A stretch of 64,000 nt of DNA from Udeniomyces pyricola. Taxonomy: Eukaryota; Basidiomycota; Tremellomycetes; Cystofilobasidiales; Mrakiaceae. Where the stretch lies: contig BCIK01000008.1 in assembly GCA_039545295.1 (NCBI GenBank), forward strand, positions 388,487-452,486, written 5' to 3'. A program made the position numbers and the translations under genes. This document shows positions 11,670 through 25,647 of the stretch, one piece after another (within the stretch, counting starts at the first letter, position 1; each line of letters starts with the position of its first letter). A model generated the notes under the pieces. The model did no database searches. It saw only the letters and a list, made by a program, of their open reading frames with translations, and was not told where the DNA came from.

Positions 11670-14600
11670 TCACCAAGCGACCTGCATCTCTCGGAACGGT
11701 GGGAGAGCGGGTGAGTTTTGGGCCTGAGAGAATCGCGATCCACCTTGCATGATGGGAGAATGAATCTCGCTCAGACTGATATGAAAGCGAGGGTGATAGT
11801 CCAAACGAATCAGCAAGCGAGCCAAAGAAATTATCAAGAAAACACCAGCGGCAGCCGAGACTGACCTCCATTCTTGTCGCAACCTCGCACAAACCACCTT
11901 GAAAGCACTGAGCGCACCCTTCTCTTGAGTAAGAGTAAAGTGTGTCACTGTCGCTGGTCTCGGTGAGCTGCCATCCATCGCAGGAGAGGGCAAACCATTG
12001 TCAAATTGGGGCGAAAACTCGACGCGGAATCGAACCGGCTTCACAATGATTTGGCCGTTGAGATCTGGATCGAGGAAAAAAGGGCGAGTCGCGAGATAAG
12101 TAATCAGTATTCATGAACAGGCTGGTAGTAACAATGTACGTTCAGCATGCTCATTGAAACAAACCTTGGATCCGTTCAACATTGCAGCGAAGTGTGCCCC
12201 AGCCTCCGGCATCTTCTAGTGCGACAGTGACGCCCATGCTTCGGAGAACATTGCCACATTCCGTCCTCGTCACATCTGGAGCGGTGGAAGAGATGAGTGT
12301 CGCAGTCTGGAGCCCAAAGTTGATAATAAAGATACAAACACAAAGATGCGTATACGTGTGAGTCATCGAAACCGTCGATCCTGTCGCGGTAAGGGACAAC
12401 AAAAAGAAATTCCAGAAGAACAAGAAAACGCACAGCGGGCGACCAATTAAACATCTTGGAAAACCAAGACTGCTTGTTATCAAAGCCAGATCCAGGCGAG
12501 AGAAGAGGCGAAGGGGGCGCCGAGCTTGGCATGAGTGGTGAAAGGGCTGGGGACAGGAAGCTCGAGACGTATGGCGAGACGGGCGATCGATCGAGATTGA
12601 GCGGGGCAGCTGACGAAGATTGAGAGAGGTGAATGAGAAGACCATATTCGGAAAGAATCGAAGTGTCAGTCAAGTTTACCAAGGGAAGAGGACAACCAAC
12701 GTAAGGTTAAGATCGTATGAGACTTTGCTTACGCTTGCCCTTTTTCTTGTCGTCGAGGGCAGAGCCTTTGCCCTTGAGGATAGATCCTCCTCCTCCCCCA
12801 GGACCCAGCCCACTCTTTCGATTTTCGGACCGCCCGTTAAGCGAGGCGTTCCTCAGCGGGGGACGAGGTTGCATCTGGCTGACGGTCGGGGGCGGTGCCA
12901 TTGTGGCCGAAGCTCGTGAATCGTAGGGCGAGCTCGATGGGTTCACGTTTTCTTGGCCAGCCGACGGGCCAAACATCTCGGTTTCATGATGATTGAGATT
13001 AGGTGAAGCATTGGGAGAGTTGTTGCGAGAGACCGTCTCGTGAAGGGCTGTGATTTGAGAGGCCATATCCTGAAGAAACTTTTGCAAAGCTGGATCTTGG
13101 AGCGTCGGAACGGCGAACGCTCCGACTGCCGGCGAGTTGGGCACCGATGCGGAAGGGAACGCACTGGCAGCCGAGCTCGGTGCGGGCGAGCCAACATCGA
13201 GTCCGAGTCCATGCATCGGTGGTGGTTGGTGAAAAGTGATCTGCGGGTACATGTCCGCCGGGGGAGTGATGGGTGAGCGCTCCTCCAGGTAAGTAAGGGC
13301 TCGTTGAGGTGCTCGCTGCGACTTGGCTCGGGCAGGCGGGGCTGGAGCGACGGGCGAGCCGTGAGAGCTCATGATAGGCGAGTGAACGGAAACGGGGCGT
13401 TCGCGTGGTCCGTTGATCATGGTCCGCGCTCGCTGGGGGGTGTTCGCCGTCTTGTCGCCGCTACCACTGCCGTTCGCAACGACGGCGGATACATTGGCGA
13501 GGACGGATTGTTTGTGTGGCGAGGGAGGAGCCGCTCGGGTAGGAGAATACGCCACCATCGCCGGCGGTTGCTGCGGTTGCTGCTGAGACTGTTGCTCCTC
13601 GACCGGAGCGAGCGTCGGAGTTTGCGCTCGAAAAGTATGGGCAGCAGCGGCGGCAGTCGCCCGAGCCGTTGAGGTGGCCTCGCTGACGTCAAGCTTGCCA
13701 GGCTGAGGGATCGGCTTACGGATGGTGACCGTCTCGGATGGGACTGAGCCGACAGCGGCAGCGTTGGAAGAAGATTGCCGGGTCTTACGAGAGCTACCGT
13801 CGGGATTGCGACTTCGATGTTCTGCGCGACATCAGGAAAGAAATGATAGCGGTTCAGTCCAAATTACAATCGATGAGAGGAACGCGTGTTTGTACTAACC
13901 TTTCTTCCTCGTAGCGGGTGGGGCATCTACACCATACGTTTCGAGGTTCTTTTCTTTGTACTTGACAAGTAGCGTGTAGAAGGCCTACAAACGAATAGTA
14001 AGTATACATAGATGCAAGTCAGCAGCCAGCGCGGGATCGAAACACCAATAAGACGTTGGCTTACCTTTTCCCAATTTTGTCTGTGAAAGAGTCGACATGC
14101 AAGAGCGTTAGAGTCATTGAAATCTTACTAGATGCCAAATGCAGTAGCAACTTACTCGGAAGACAGCAACGCGTTGACCATCTCATCCTTAGGCGCGCCA
14201 TGCCAGAGCGTCCTCAAGTTGGCCAAGATATCTCCAGGAATCTCCTGTGCACTCGCGACAGGTCGTGCGATCTCGTTAAGAGTCGGCGGTTCAACGTATG
14301 GCACCCGCTTGCCTGTACCAAAATCGACGGGTTGATTGAAGAATGGGTGGGTAAGGATATCAGGCATCTATGATGAGAACACAGATCAGAACAATCATAC
14401 ATCATCGTCAGTCAGTGATCAAAGCACCAGAAGATGGGGAACAAAAAAGGAAAGTCAACCCACAGTGATCCGCTTCTCAGGATCGACGACAAGCATTTTG
14501 CTGATAAGGTCCTTGGCTTCCTTAGGAATCTCATTGGGCATAACAAATGCGCCTCTTTTGACTTTTTGCAGAAGGACTCGGATGTTGTCATCATCGAACG

Positions 14601-15898
14601 GAAGTCGGCCAGTCAGAAGGGCAAAGAGGATGATGCCGCAGGACCAGATATCAGATGCAGAGCCGTGGTAAGCTTTTCCCTGTGTATATCAGCGGTGAAC
14701 AGGACGAATATAGCGTAAGCTGGGTGATTGGGCACGGCGCATTCTAGGAAAGGAACAAGCGGACGAGGCAAGAATATACAAACCGCGACAATCTCCGGCG
14801 AGGCGTAATGAGGCGATCCGCACGAAGTCTCGAGCATCCGATTGACAGGCTCAAGAGCAGCCATCCCGAAGTCAGCAATCTTGATGTTCTTGTCCGCGTC
14901 GAGCAACAGATTCTCTGGTCTATAGGCGGATACGCAATCGCGGAGTAACGAATGGGGCATCGATTTAGTCACTATAGCAATCGCCTTCACTGATGAGGGT
15001 TGAATCTCCGATGCTTGCAGAATGTTACTCACTTGAGATCTCGGTGGCAGATGTTGAAACGATGACAGTAGTCAACGCCGTGAATGATTTGCTGAAAGTA
15101 TCGCAGTGCCTCGGACGGGGGAAGCTTGCCTCGCGAGACCAGATAATCAAAGAGCTCTCCTCCTTCGACGTATTCCAGAATGAGATACCTGTGAGATGAG
15201 GGCGCCCAAGCGTAAGCGTCAGCAAGAAGCACATCTGAATAGATTCCAACAAAAAAAAAAGCGACTGAGAGAACAAGGCATACACAAATGAACGCAGGCA
15301 GACTTACAGGACTTCCTTGTGTTCCCAAACGTCGTACAGGCTCATGATGTTTGGGTGGTCGATGAGCTTCATGATGACAATCTCACGCTCTATACCGGAT
15401 GCGTACTTGTCAGCCTTTGCGTCTGCTTGAGAGATGGAGAGCCGGGAGGACATGAACGTGTGCTTGGGTAGGATCTTGACTGCTGCATACTGGCCCGTCT
15501 GCGAGTGCTTGGCAATTTTGACACGACCTGTTCAAACAGAGGAATTGACATGAGGAGATGCCGAATGACGTGCGCATGGGCGATTGTCAGTCGCAAACAA
15601 GGCAGGTCATAGGAGGTAAAACAACTTGCTACACACCTGCCGCGCCCTTGCCAATGGTCTTTCCGAGCTTCCACTTGCCGATATGCTGATCCACCAATGA
15701 ATTTGGAAGGATGAGACGTCAGCTTAGGCCAAAAGAGTGACGGGATTTCTGAGAAGGGAGATATGTGTTGACTCTACCCACCGAAGGATCGTTAAAGTTG
15801 TCTTTGCCGCCTTGAGCCGAAAGCTCTTTCTCGCATCGCGTTTGGGTTTTCGGGTTGACATGAGCAGCTCGAGGGGGTGAGATTGGGTCGGAAGGCAT
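11670..15898 (-). CDS. Nim1-related Ser/Thr protein kinase (Gin4/Hsl1/Cdr2 type)
   Basis: Protein kinase of the CAMK/AMPK-related group that in yeasts works at the bud neck or cell cortex and relieves Wee1 inhibition of mitosis. The ATG at 15898 starts [16 protein letters not shown]. Kinase motifs in order: [19 protein letters not shown] (ATP loop), AAVKILPK (Lys), [42 protein letters not shown] and [11 protein letters not shown]. After the kinase comes the family-specific segment [20 protein letters not shown], then a long Pro/Ser/Gln-rich region, then [14 protein letters not shown] and a C-terminal fungal KA1-like lipid-binding region ([46 protein letters not shown]). KEKNLE and SWFSKMFNW point to Gin4/Hsl1/Kcc4/Cdr2 rather than Snf1. 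At least nine introns. The last intron (11776-11865, 90 bases) stays open in frame if retained. Stop at 11670-11672. Confidence 0.9.
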
Positions 15899-16960
15899 GT
15901 TGTCGTTCCGCGTATGAAGGTGATATCAGGAGATATATGCAAGCGAGAGGAGAGAAGGTGACAGACAGAAGGTGTGGAATTGGCAGGGAGGGAAGAGAGG
16001 GGGGGGGGGGAGCAAGCGAATGTGTGTTGTTGTGAAGGCAAAGGGGTTGTAATGTCGCACTAAGGATGGTTGCTGAAGTTGAGGTGCTGGCTGACAGATG
16101 AGCAGGTGAGTGTAGAGAATGATCAGTAGAGGAGATAGTAGGTTAAGCCTTGTCTAAAAGAGGGAATCAAGGTAATGGAAGGAGCGAGGACGACAACGAC
16201 GAGAGCTGGGTAAGGGCAAGGAAAGAGAAAGGGAGGTGGACGATGAGGGTGTGGCTCGTGAGCCAAGAGCCCAGTGTTTTTCTAGGGAGACGGTCTATGG
16301 CATTCGCGAGGAAACGGCCACTCAGGGTCGAGACAACGGCCCAACATCGTTGCGATATCGACCGGGAGCGAGCAAGGAAAGCAGGAAAGGGGTCGAAAGA
16401 GGGGGGAGGAGAGCGAAAGCGGGCAATCTGTCATCAACGCCTCTGCCCGCCACGCCAAAGGTTTGACTCAACCGAGTGAGCTGGAGTAAGTATGTATGCA
16501 TGCACATGTGGATGGCTATATGAGTGGGGTCTATCACAGAGGATGTCCCATCGGAGACGTTGAGGCAGATGGTAAGTGCGGGAGCGAGCAACGATTCATG
16601 ATGGACGTGTGTTTGGGTCGACGCGCTTGACGGATCGACGGTGGGATGCTTCGGGAAAACCGGCAAAGGATCCGATCTATGAAGAAGCCACATCTTTATT
16701 GCGCCTGCTTTCTTCAATCAAACTGAGGATTGCTATATCTCACCATCATGAAAGTTTTGGTCTTATATACAACATAAAATATGATGACGATTGGGACAGT
16801 ATATGCTGCTCCACCGGCCCTCGATCAGCACGGACCGGTCGACAACGCCAGTCTTTTCAGTGTCGTTCCTGTCTCCGATCCCCGGGTTCCCTCTCGACTT
16901 ATCGAGCCACCACCACCACCTCCACCTCCCACCGCCTTCCAGCAACGACGATCGTCTGCC
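15899..16960. promoter_or_regulatory. Divergent promoter region, kinase (-) and complex I subunit (+)
   Basis: About 1.06 kb between two divergent starts, so it must carry both promoters. A TGACTCA heptamer is at 16464-16470, the core recognised by Gcn4/AP-1-type bZIP factors, but a single copy is weak evidence. A TATATA-like A/T patch lies near 16765-16780, about 190 bases before the complex I start. Open frames such as about 16150-16479 show no domain. Confidence 0.5.
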
Positions 16961-18804
<1,844 letters not shown>

Positions 18805-19568
18805 TGGACAAAAAATCCATCTCTGTCGCAGCTTTTTCCTTCTTTCCCCTTTATTCTAGCCCTTTCTGTCTTGATATTACCTTCTCGTCTTCTGTTTTTC
18901 CTATCTGATATGGCATATGGTTGTAACTTCCTGCGTCCCGAGAGCGTGAAGTCGGGATCTGGCCCTGCATGACAATAATGAGGTGACTTGACTGAGCACG
19001 ATCGCGTAGAACGTTGGACGGTTCGTATATATCTCATCCGGGGCAACAGCCTGATAGCTCTGATGTTTAATCTCCAACATAGCACATCTGACAAAGATGC
19101 ATCGCACAGCTGTCACGACTGATGTGTATGATGCCAGTACCCTGCAGGTAAACTTGCAGATCAGCGTGATTGATACGACTGATTGTACTGCGCACGCTGG
19201 TTCTCGCTGTTTACCGGATTATCCGGGTTCGAGTAACTTTTTTTTTCTTGACGAAAAGGCTGCACACATACCATAACGCTCTACAAGCCCCTAGGTCCAG
19301 CCTGAGGAAACACAAAGAGACGGCTCCGTTTACAGTTGCGCCTTACCGCAAGTGCAAGCTGCCGCAATGACATACGTCATAATACTGCCTTCCGTCTTTG
19401 TCAGCGTCTGGTCTCTGAGTGCCAAAATCTAAGCTCGGCGAGGTCCGGTCCGACTCGAGGCCTCCACTTTCGCCTTGGCTTTAGTATTCAACGTTCAAGG
19501 CCAACGTCTGACCCCCATCTCATCCTTTCCCTAGTCATCTCGTAAAAAAAAAGAAGAACCTTTCGACG
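18805..19568. other. Intergenic region before the epoxide hydrolase
   Basis: About 760 bases between two plus-strand genes. It should hold the complex I gene 3' UTR and the hydrolase promoter. I looked for tRNA features around 19190-19245 because of a GGTTCGAGT-like stretch, but no paired T-arm or acceptor stem is visible. Nothing else is supported. Confidence 0.55.
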
Positions 19569-21891
19569 ATGTCGTTCGACCAGCTTCCCTCCAATGCGTC
19601 TCTCAAACCAACGCCCTTCACTATCGACATTTCTCAGCAGTCGATCGACGATCTCGGTACTCTCCTTAAGCTCTCGCCCCTGGCCCCGATCAACTTTGAA
19701 TCTGCCCAAAAGGACGGGCCATTCGGCAGCAGGTTTGGGGTCACGCACTCTTGGATGGAACATGCTCTCAAGGAATGGAAGGAAAACTTTGACTGGTGAG
19801 CTCTGATGGATTCCGATTTATGGGTTTCATGAGCGTGGATCACGAATGTCCCTTCAGTGAACTATTCCGGCCCATGCACCCAGCAACAATGATGAGTCTC
19901 GCTGACCGTAATCTGATCGATCTTTTAACGATTCGTAGGCGAGCACAAGAGAAGCACATGAATACATTCTCCCATTGGAAGGTACCTGTCGAATCGCTCG
20001 ACATCCATTTCGTTGGCCTATTTTCGACCCAACCCGATGCAATTCCCTTGCTCCTTCTTCATGGATGGCCAGGTCAGTCGGCCTGCTTTCCTGGAGGTCT
20101 GCTGGTTGACCAACTGGGAAAGAGAGACTAGGTGATACGCTTGAAGTACTGACATACTTCCTTCACATCTCTGTCGTTACTTTGGGCTTCCTACTTATCA
20201 AATCATTCCTCCAGGATCATTTCTTGAGTTTTTGCCCATTCTGACCCATCTCCAGAAGCTGTACCCAGACTCCTCAGCGCTCCCCTATCACGTCATTGTG
20301 CCTTCGCTTCCTGGCTACGCCTTCTCGTCGCCGCCTCCGATCCATGAGCAATGGTCCAAGCAGGACATCGCAAGGGTCTTCAACAAACTCATGGTCGGAC
20401 TCGGGTTCGGGCAGGGTTATATCGCTCAGGGGGGAGATCTTGGCTCGTACATTGCTCGAGCCTTGGCAGTCAACCATGATGAGTGCAAAGGTTCGAGGAC
20501 GCCCACTAGTCATATAGTCTCACTTACGTCATCCTCGTAGACATCGTCGCTCACGATGAGCATCTATCGCCTGAAATAATATAATATTGTTTCACTTAGC
20601 CGTTCACCTCAACTTTTGCCACATGGATGCTCCCTCTGGATCCGACAAGTTCAAGCTCTCAGACCTCGAGCAAGCTGGCTTACAGCGAGCGCTTGACTTT
20701 AAGAAGAGCGGCTCGGCTTATGCGATGGAGCACGCCACGAGACCGGCGTGAGTATCAATCGTTATCTTTACGTGTTTACGCACAGTTCTTATCGCTTCAT
20801 TTTTTTTTTCGATTGGAACAATAGCTAAAGATGACCGTTCTGGCGCTTGAAAATCCCACGTTATTTTCTTGGGGATGTTTGTGTGTTCAGGACGATTGGA
20901 TTTGCTCTCTCAAGCAGTCCGGTTGCTACTCTGGCTTGGTTAGTCCTACAAAGCGTCTCGACAAAGAGGTTTTATCTTCCTTTTGCCGTCTCCATCAATC
21001 TTTACCATTCTGACCAAACCAGCCCTTCCCTTTCTAATTGACTTTGTGTTACATACCGACTGACGTGCATCGCTTACCCACGTGCCAACCTGACGTTTTG
21101 ATTCCCTCCTTCTACAAAGGATTGGCGAAAAGTTCATCGCCTGGTCTCATGAGACCCCTTCGTTGACGACGATTCTCGAGTCGGTCTCTCTTTACTGGCA
21201 TACCCGATGCATCGCGACGGCCCTCTGGCCATACCGAACAGTGAGTACAAGCGAGACTTTTACTGAAATGAGTCGTAACATGAATTCCTATGGCTAGTAC
21301 ACCACCTATCGAACCCCTTTTTCTATGGTGGTTTGATTCTCTTGTCTAGTTCCATGGCTTTGTATCTATTCTTGCATGTTCCATACTGATGCCTCCTTCC
21401 CTTTGCCATGTCGCTTACCTTGGTCCACATCAGCAACGCGACGCCGATGCCGTCCAAGCCGGCTCGGCCGATTGGTACATCTCCAAACCGTTCGGCTACT
21501 CCTGGTTCCGGTACGAGCTCGCCCCGATCCCCCGCGCTTGGGCTGAAACGACGGGGGACCTCGTGTTCTATCGTGAGCACGAAAAAGGTGGTCATTTCGC
21601 TGGTATGTTTCGTTTCTCCCATATCAATTTTCTTCGGTTCCTTAGGGATCGAGACTCATCAATGCCGCCATTTCCAATTCTTCCCCCCCCCCTTTTCGCT
21701 TCCCTTTTCTTTCCCCCCCCCCCCCCCCCTTTCCCCTCCTCGTCCACTTCACCACACTCCCCACCGCCGCCACCTTAGCTCTCGAGAAGCCGACCGTACT
21801 CTGGTCCGACCTCGATGAATTCGTCAACCAAGTCTGGCATCGTCGTCCTATGAGTACTACAACTTCCCGAGCGACGTTGTCTAACCTCTAG
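19569..21891 (+). CDS. Microsomal-type epoxide hydrolase (EHN domain, alpha/beta hydrolase)
   Basis: Hydrolase that opens epoxides to diols through an ester intermediate; probable detoxification or lipid epoxide turnover. Eight phase-consistent exons: 19569-19795, 19939-20072, 20215-20490, 20600-20747, 20891-20938, 21120-21240, 21434-21602, 21779-21891, coding for 411 residues. The N-terminal EHN region has the typical PFTIDISQQSIDDL and W(R)AQEKHMNTFSHWKV. The oxyanion-loop motif is LLLLHGWPGSFLEF. The nucleophile Asp is about residue 195 in YIAQGGDLGSYIARAL, and the catalytic His about residue 372 in KGGHFAALEKP. PFGYSWFRYELAPIPRAW supplies the distal conserved region. The length matches fungal and animal microsomal epoxide hydrolases, but no N-terminal membrane anchor is visible, so the protein may be soluble. 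The last intron contains a long C/T tract (about 21685-21735). Confidence 0.93.
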
Positions 21892-21910
21892 TCGATTGCG
21901 GTTGGAAATT

Positions 21911-21942
<32 letters not shown>

Positions 21943-22551
21943 GCTTTCTTCCGTTTATTTCTGTTACCTAGTTTGTGTGACTTGTTGGTCTTGAACAGGA
22001 TGTGTGCTGTCCAGGACGGAAGGGAAGAAGAAAAAGAGGACGGGAGGGGGGGGGGGGAGAGAAGATTAAGGGAGGCCCAGTACTCTCCTAGCTGCCCGCC
22101 CGTGCACAATGAGGTCGACAAGTATCGTATGTATTGTATCGTATTCAGAGGTGTCGATGGACATTGTACATATACGTTTGGTTTTTCTTGATTTGATTTG
22201 ATTTGATTTTTCATTTATTTTTCTTCTTTTTCTTTTTATTTTCGCTTTGGTCGGATCCGGCCATTCGACGATGGACGGAAGTTCAGTCGGCTGATGCAGA
22301 CCACGCACGGTCTCAGGAAACAAGGAGGCGGGGGGAGGGGAAGTGAAGATTGGTACAACAAGCTATCTCATCTGAATTGACTGCAAGAGACTGATGAAAA
22401 GGAAGGGGGAGGAGAGAAATTCTCCTTGATGACGTATCGCTTCCAAGCATCCCCTCCGATGTTTCAACATCCCTAACCTCGGTCCCCCCTCCCCCGGTTC
22501 GGTCAAGCCAAGCCTAGCCGTCGATAAGCCCTTTAATGAGTACGGCCCCAT
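21892..22551. other. Convergent intergenic region with simple repeats
   Basis: The region lies between the 3' ends of the epoxide hydrolase and the INO80-like gene. It contains a (TTTC)n microsatellite at about 21908-21942, a G run at about 22048-22060, and a TGATT-type repeat at about 22189-22210. No gene is supported. Confidence 0.65.
21908..21942 (+). repeat. (TTTC)n microsatellite
   Basis: About eight and a half copies of the tetranucleotide TTTC lie just after the epoxide hydrolase stop codon, probably in its 3' UTR. Directly seen in the sequence. Confidence 0.9.
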
Positions 22552-24065
22552 CTACGCATGGCTTCCCTCCACCATGTTCGACTCGCCCGGCTCTGTTGCT
22601 GCTGTTGGAACCGCGGCCGAAGCCGTAGACGACGATGGTTGTTCGTCCACAACCATCCCGTTCTCGCCTCCTTGTCCGAGGCTCGGCACATGTGATAGTG
22701 GTGGTGGTGATGATGGTCCCTGCTGTTGTTGGTGTGACGGCAATGGCTCCCCTTCCATCAACGGCTGTGATTGATACTCTTGCGAATCCTCCTGCATCTT
22801 ATCTCCTTCCTGTCCCCCTCTTCCTTCTCCTCCTCCTCCTCCTCCCCCTTCTTCACCCTCCTTCTCTCCGCCCGACCCTCGATCCTCCTGCCGAAGTGAC
22901 TCCTCCACCTGAGACACAAAGAAACTCTCAAGCGGCGGTGGGTTCGACGGAATCGTCGTGCCGAGGCAGATCTGCGTCGAAGGTCCGGCAAGACCCGGCG
23001 CCGAGGACGAGGACAAGGAGGAGGTCGACGCGATGGCCGGTCCGTCGGGTTGGGATGGTCGGGTAGCATCGGTAGATTGAACGTGGCTGGGTTGTGAAGG
23101 AGAGAATGCAGGTTCGGTGTTTAAGAGGAGGCGTTCGTATATAAGACTGACAGGAGCGTGGAAAAATGAGAGACCAAGAAGAAAGCAAAGGAAGGGGAGA
23201 AGAGGGGGAGGTATGTGTGTGTGTGTGTCAGATCATAAGGTCAGCTTATAGGACGCAAAAATGAAAGAAGCCGAAAAAAAAAAAAAAAAAAACGATCCAG
23301 TCAAGCTGGTATTTTCATCTCCATCTTTCACAGGTTCGGATCGGATAAGAATCAGAAGATTCGTAGCAGTAAAGAAGGGACCTCGCGTCCAGTCGCACCC
23401 GATGAATGAATGGGCAAAAGGAAGAGGAGACGCGAGAAAGGAGAAGGCGAGGGGAGATCGTCATGGCTTTTGGCACTTACGCTCGTTCTAGTCGGACCCG
23501 TTGGATGTTGCGCTTTGCCTTTTGAATCTTGAGGAGGAGCTTGTCGTTATCCTGTCAATGACGTCCACAAAAGAAAAGAGCGAGTGAGGTTGGGAGAAAA
23601 AGGGAAGAAATGTTAGAGCGGTGTGTTGGAAGCCAAGGTAACGGACGTGAAAGCGACGCGTGGGATCCGGTTGGGACATTCGGACGCGGCTTGAGAGGAA
23701 AGAAGAGGGGGAGGGAGAGAGAGAGACAGGAGAAGGGCCGACGCGAGGAAGAGAGATGGGGCGGACCTTTTCAATCTCTTTGACTTTGATTTTGAGATCT
23801 TTGTATTTGGCCTTGTACTTCCTGTGAGTGGATGGGTGAGTGAGGTGCGATTCGAAGGGGGGAGACGGACAAGAAGTGATGAGCGGGGGTCGAGAGACTT
23901 GAGGTGGGACACTGGTCGAGGTCGCGTCGAGGGAATGAAGACGGACTGGACATCGCCCTCCTTGGCGAGCTGTGAGCCGTAGACTTTAGACTTTGTACGT
24001 GGAGCTGTGGGAACGGGGGTGGCTTGGTGAGACGTTGAGGCTGAGGGGGATGGATGGGCGGACAT
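22552..24065 (-). CDS. Probable INO80 chromatin-remodelling complex subunit F-like protein
   Basis: Small nuclear coiled-coil protein. Exons on the minus strand: 24065-23899, 23821-23767, 23551-23481, 23146-22552, about 295 residues. The joined exons 2-4 encode KYKAKYKDLKIKVKEIEK, DNDKLLLKIQKAKRNIQ and RVRLERALIYERLLL. A coiled coil with this RLERAxIYERL ending is how I remember the INO80 subunit F/TFPT domain; this identification is from memory and could not be searched. The N-terminal segment is Ser/Thr/Pro-rich with an SKVYGSQ patch. The C-terminal half is low complexity, with Ser-rich, Glu/Gly-rich and Pro/Gln-rich blocks, and ends MVEGSHA. The first intron donor (GTCTCT) is weak and was chosen mainly because it restores phase, so the N-terminal junction is uncertain. 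The gene is divergent from the RING-ankyrin gene with only 147 bases between starts. Confidence 0.65.
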
Positions 24066-24212
24066 GATGGCAGGAATGGCCTGATGGATGTGGATATGTG
24101 GATGATGGGTGGGATTTCCCCGCAGGCAGCTTTCGGTTTCTTAAAGACTTTAGTTAACTTGAACTTTCAACCATTTTTCTTTCCCTTACCACACCCTCAT
24201 CCCATCAACGCC
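24066..24212. promoter_or_regulatory. Short bidirectional promoter
   Basis: Only 147 bases separate the start codons of the INO80-like gene (minus) and the RING-ankyrin gene (plus). Both 5' UTRs and both core promoters must fit here unless the real starts are further inside. A TTTCTTAAAGACTTTAGTTAA A/T-rich patch is at about 24136-24156. Confidence 0.6.
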
Positions 24213-25333
24213 ATGGCTTCCTCCTCATCGTCCTCCTTCCAATCTTCCGTCTGCGCCATCTGCGCCGATCCTCTGTCGATTCCCAACCCCCAAGATCAAG
24301 GCCCCTCTTCCATCCCCGACCAAGTTCTCTTCCCAACATGCAACCACGCATTCCACTGGGAATGCGTCATTGACGCCTATGTCGACAACGCCCACACTAC
24401 GGGCAACGAGCCCTCGACCTGCGTCACATGTGGCGCAGGCGCACTCAACCATCTCGGAGAGCTCCAGGTTCAGGTCACCAATGAGGGAGGGTCAGTCCGA
24501 CGACCAACATCTTTCCTGAATTCATCCCCTTGACCGCCAGAATTCAATCATCACCATCCATTTCTTCCCACCTCACGTTCCACTCATCTCGAATGTGACA
24601 CCATCTGTGGTGCAATATGGAGAGGACCACCCTTGTCTCAACTGACCCACTGCGTCGTCGCATATCGTCCTTCTTCCCTGTCCCCTTGGTCGTTCGTACG
24701 CCTTATCCAGCGTGACTCCTTGCTTTGATCTTCTGCCCGAGATCCAAGCCGAACTCCACTCCCAATCCCTCACGCCCGACCAGAACCGAACTCTCCACTT
24801 CCTCGCATTGCTCACCCAAGGTGACCACGCCGAAGCCGAGGCGATGCTCAGAGGGGAAGAGGATGAGCCTTCGGAGGAGTTTGAAGGTCGTCCTTTGGAT
24901 CCCAACTCGAGGGTCGAGGAAGGGGGACTTACGGCTTTGCATACGTGCGCGTACCATGACGAGTGAGTGAAGAATCTCCATATTTCTTTCTCTTCTAGTA
25001 TGTTGCGAATCATATCCAAAGGGTCTTCCGAGACCTCACCGTGCACGTCAGAGGAGCAGGATTGCGTACAGAGAACGAGAGACCTAACCACCTTGGATAC
25101 TCCGGATTCGGTCCTCGTTCAACGATTCTGATCTCTAACTCATTCTGACGGCGTACATTCTACCTTTCTTATTGTGATACTCTGATTTTGCACGACACAG
25201 TGCTGAGGGTATCGCCCTCCTTTTGAGACATGGCGCCGACGTCAGCCTGGTTGGTGGAGACGAGAACCAAACGCCGCTGGAGGTGGCCATGATGCTTGGC
25301 CATGAAACCGCGGCTAGGGCTCTATCCGGCTGA
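24213..25333 (+). CDS. Small RING-H2 plus ankyrin-repeat protein
   Basis: Three phase-consistent exons, 24213-24490, 24711-24962 and 25201-25333, encode 220 residues. The N-terminal half has a RING-H2-like pattern: VCAICADP, then about 24 residues later CNHAFHWEC, then CVTCGAG, fitting C-x2-C...C-x-H-x2-H-x2-C...C-x2-C. Such domains usually recruit an E2 ubiquitin-conjugating enzyme. The C-terminal half contains ankyrin-like repeats: LHFLALLTQGDHAEAEAML, GGLTALHTCAYHDDAEGIALLLRHGADVSL (quoted here in two parts: GGLTALHTCAYHDD and AEGIALLLRHGADVSL) and NQTPLEVAMMLGHETAARAL. Ankyrin repeats would give substrate or partner binding, so a compact E3 ligase is the inference. I do not recognise a named orthologue. 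Confidence 0.82.
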
Positions 25334-25647
25334 AGATGTATGAGAATTGAAGGATAATGTATGGTTCGAACAGTACATGAGGAGACTCGATGTTTGAATG
25401 ATGTGGGCAACGAGAAAATGAAGAATATAGTTGAATTTTGGGCGGGGGGGTCAGTGGGCATGCGTGAGGTGTCGTCGGAGGTGTCCGGTTCGTGCTTGTT
25501 GTCTGTTCGACGCTGCTTCGTGTCTTGCATCCCCGCCATCCCGTATCCTTTCTTGTCAGGTCGCTCCAGGCCACCCCCCAACTTCCTACTCCTTCCTTCC
25601 TCACTCATCACGTCTGCTCATATCCCACTCAACGCTCATTATATCCA
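25334..25647. other. Intergenic region before VFA1
   Basis: About 310 bases between two plus-strand genes, containing the RING-ankyrin 3' UTR and the VFA1 promoter. No other feature is visible. Confidence 0.6.

Noticed and set aside
19185..19245. Possible tRNA (GGTTCGAGT-like T-loop)
   Set aside because: No complementary T-stem, anticodon stem or acceptor stem can be paired.
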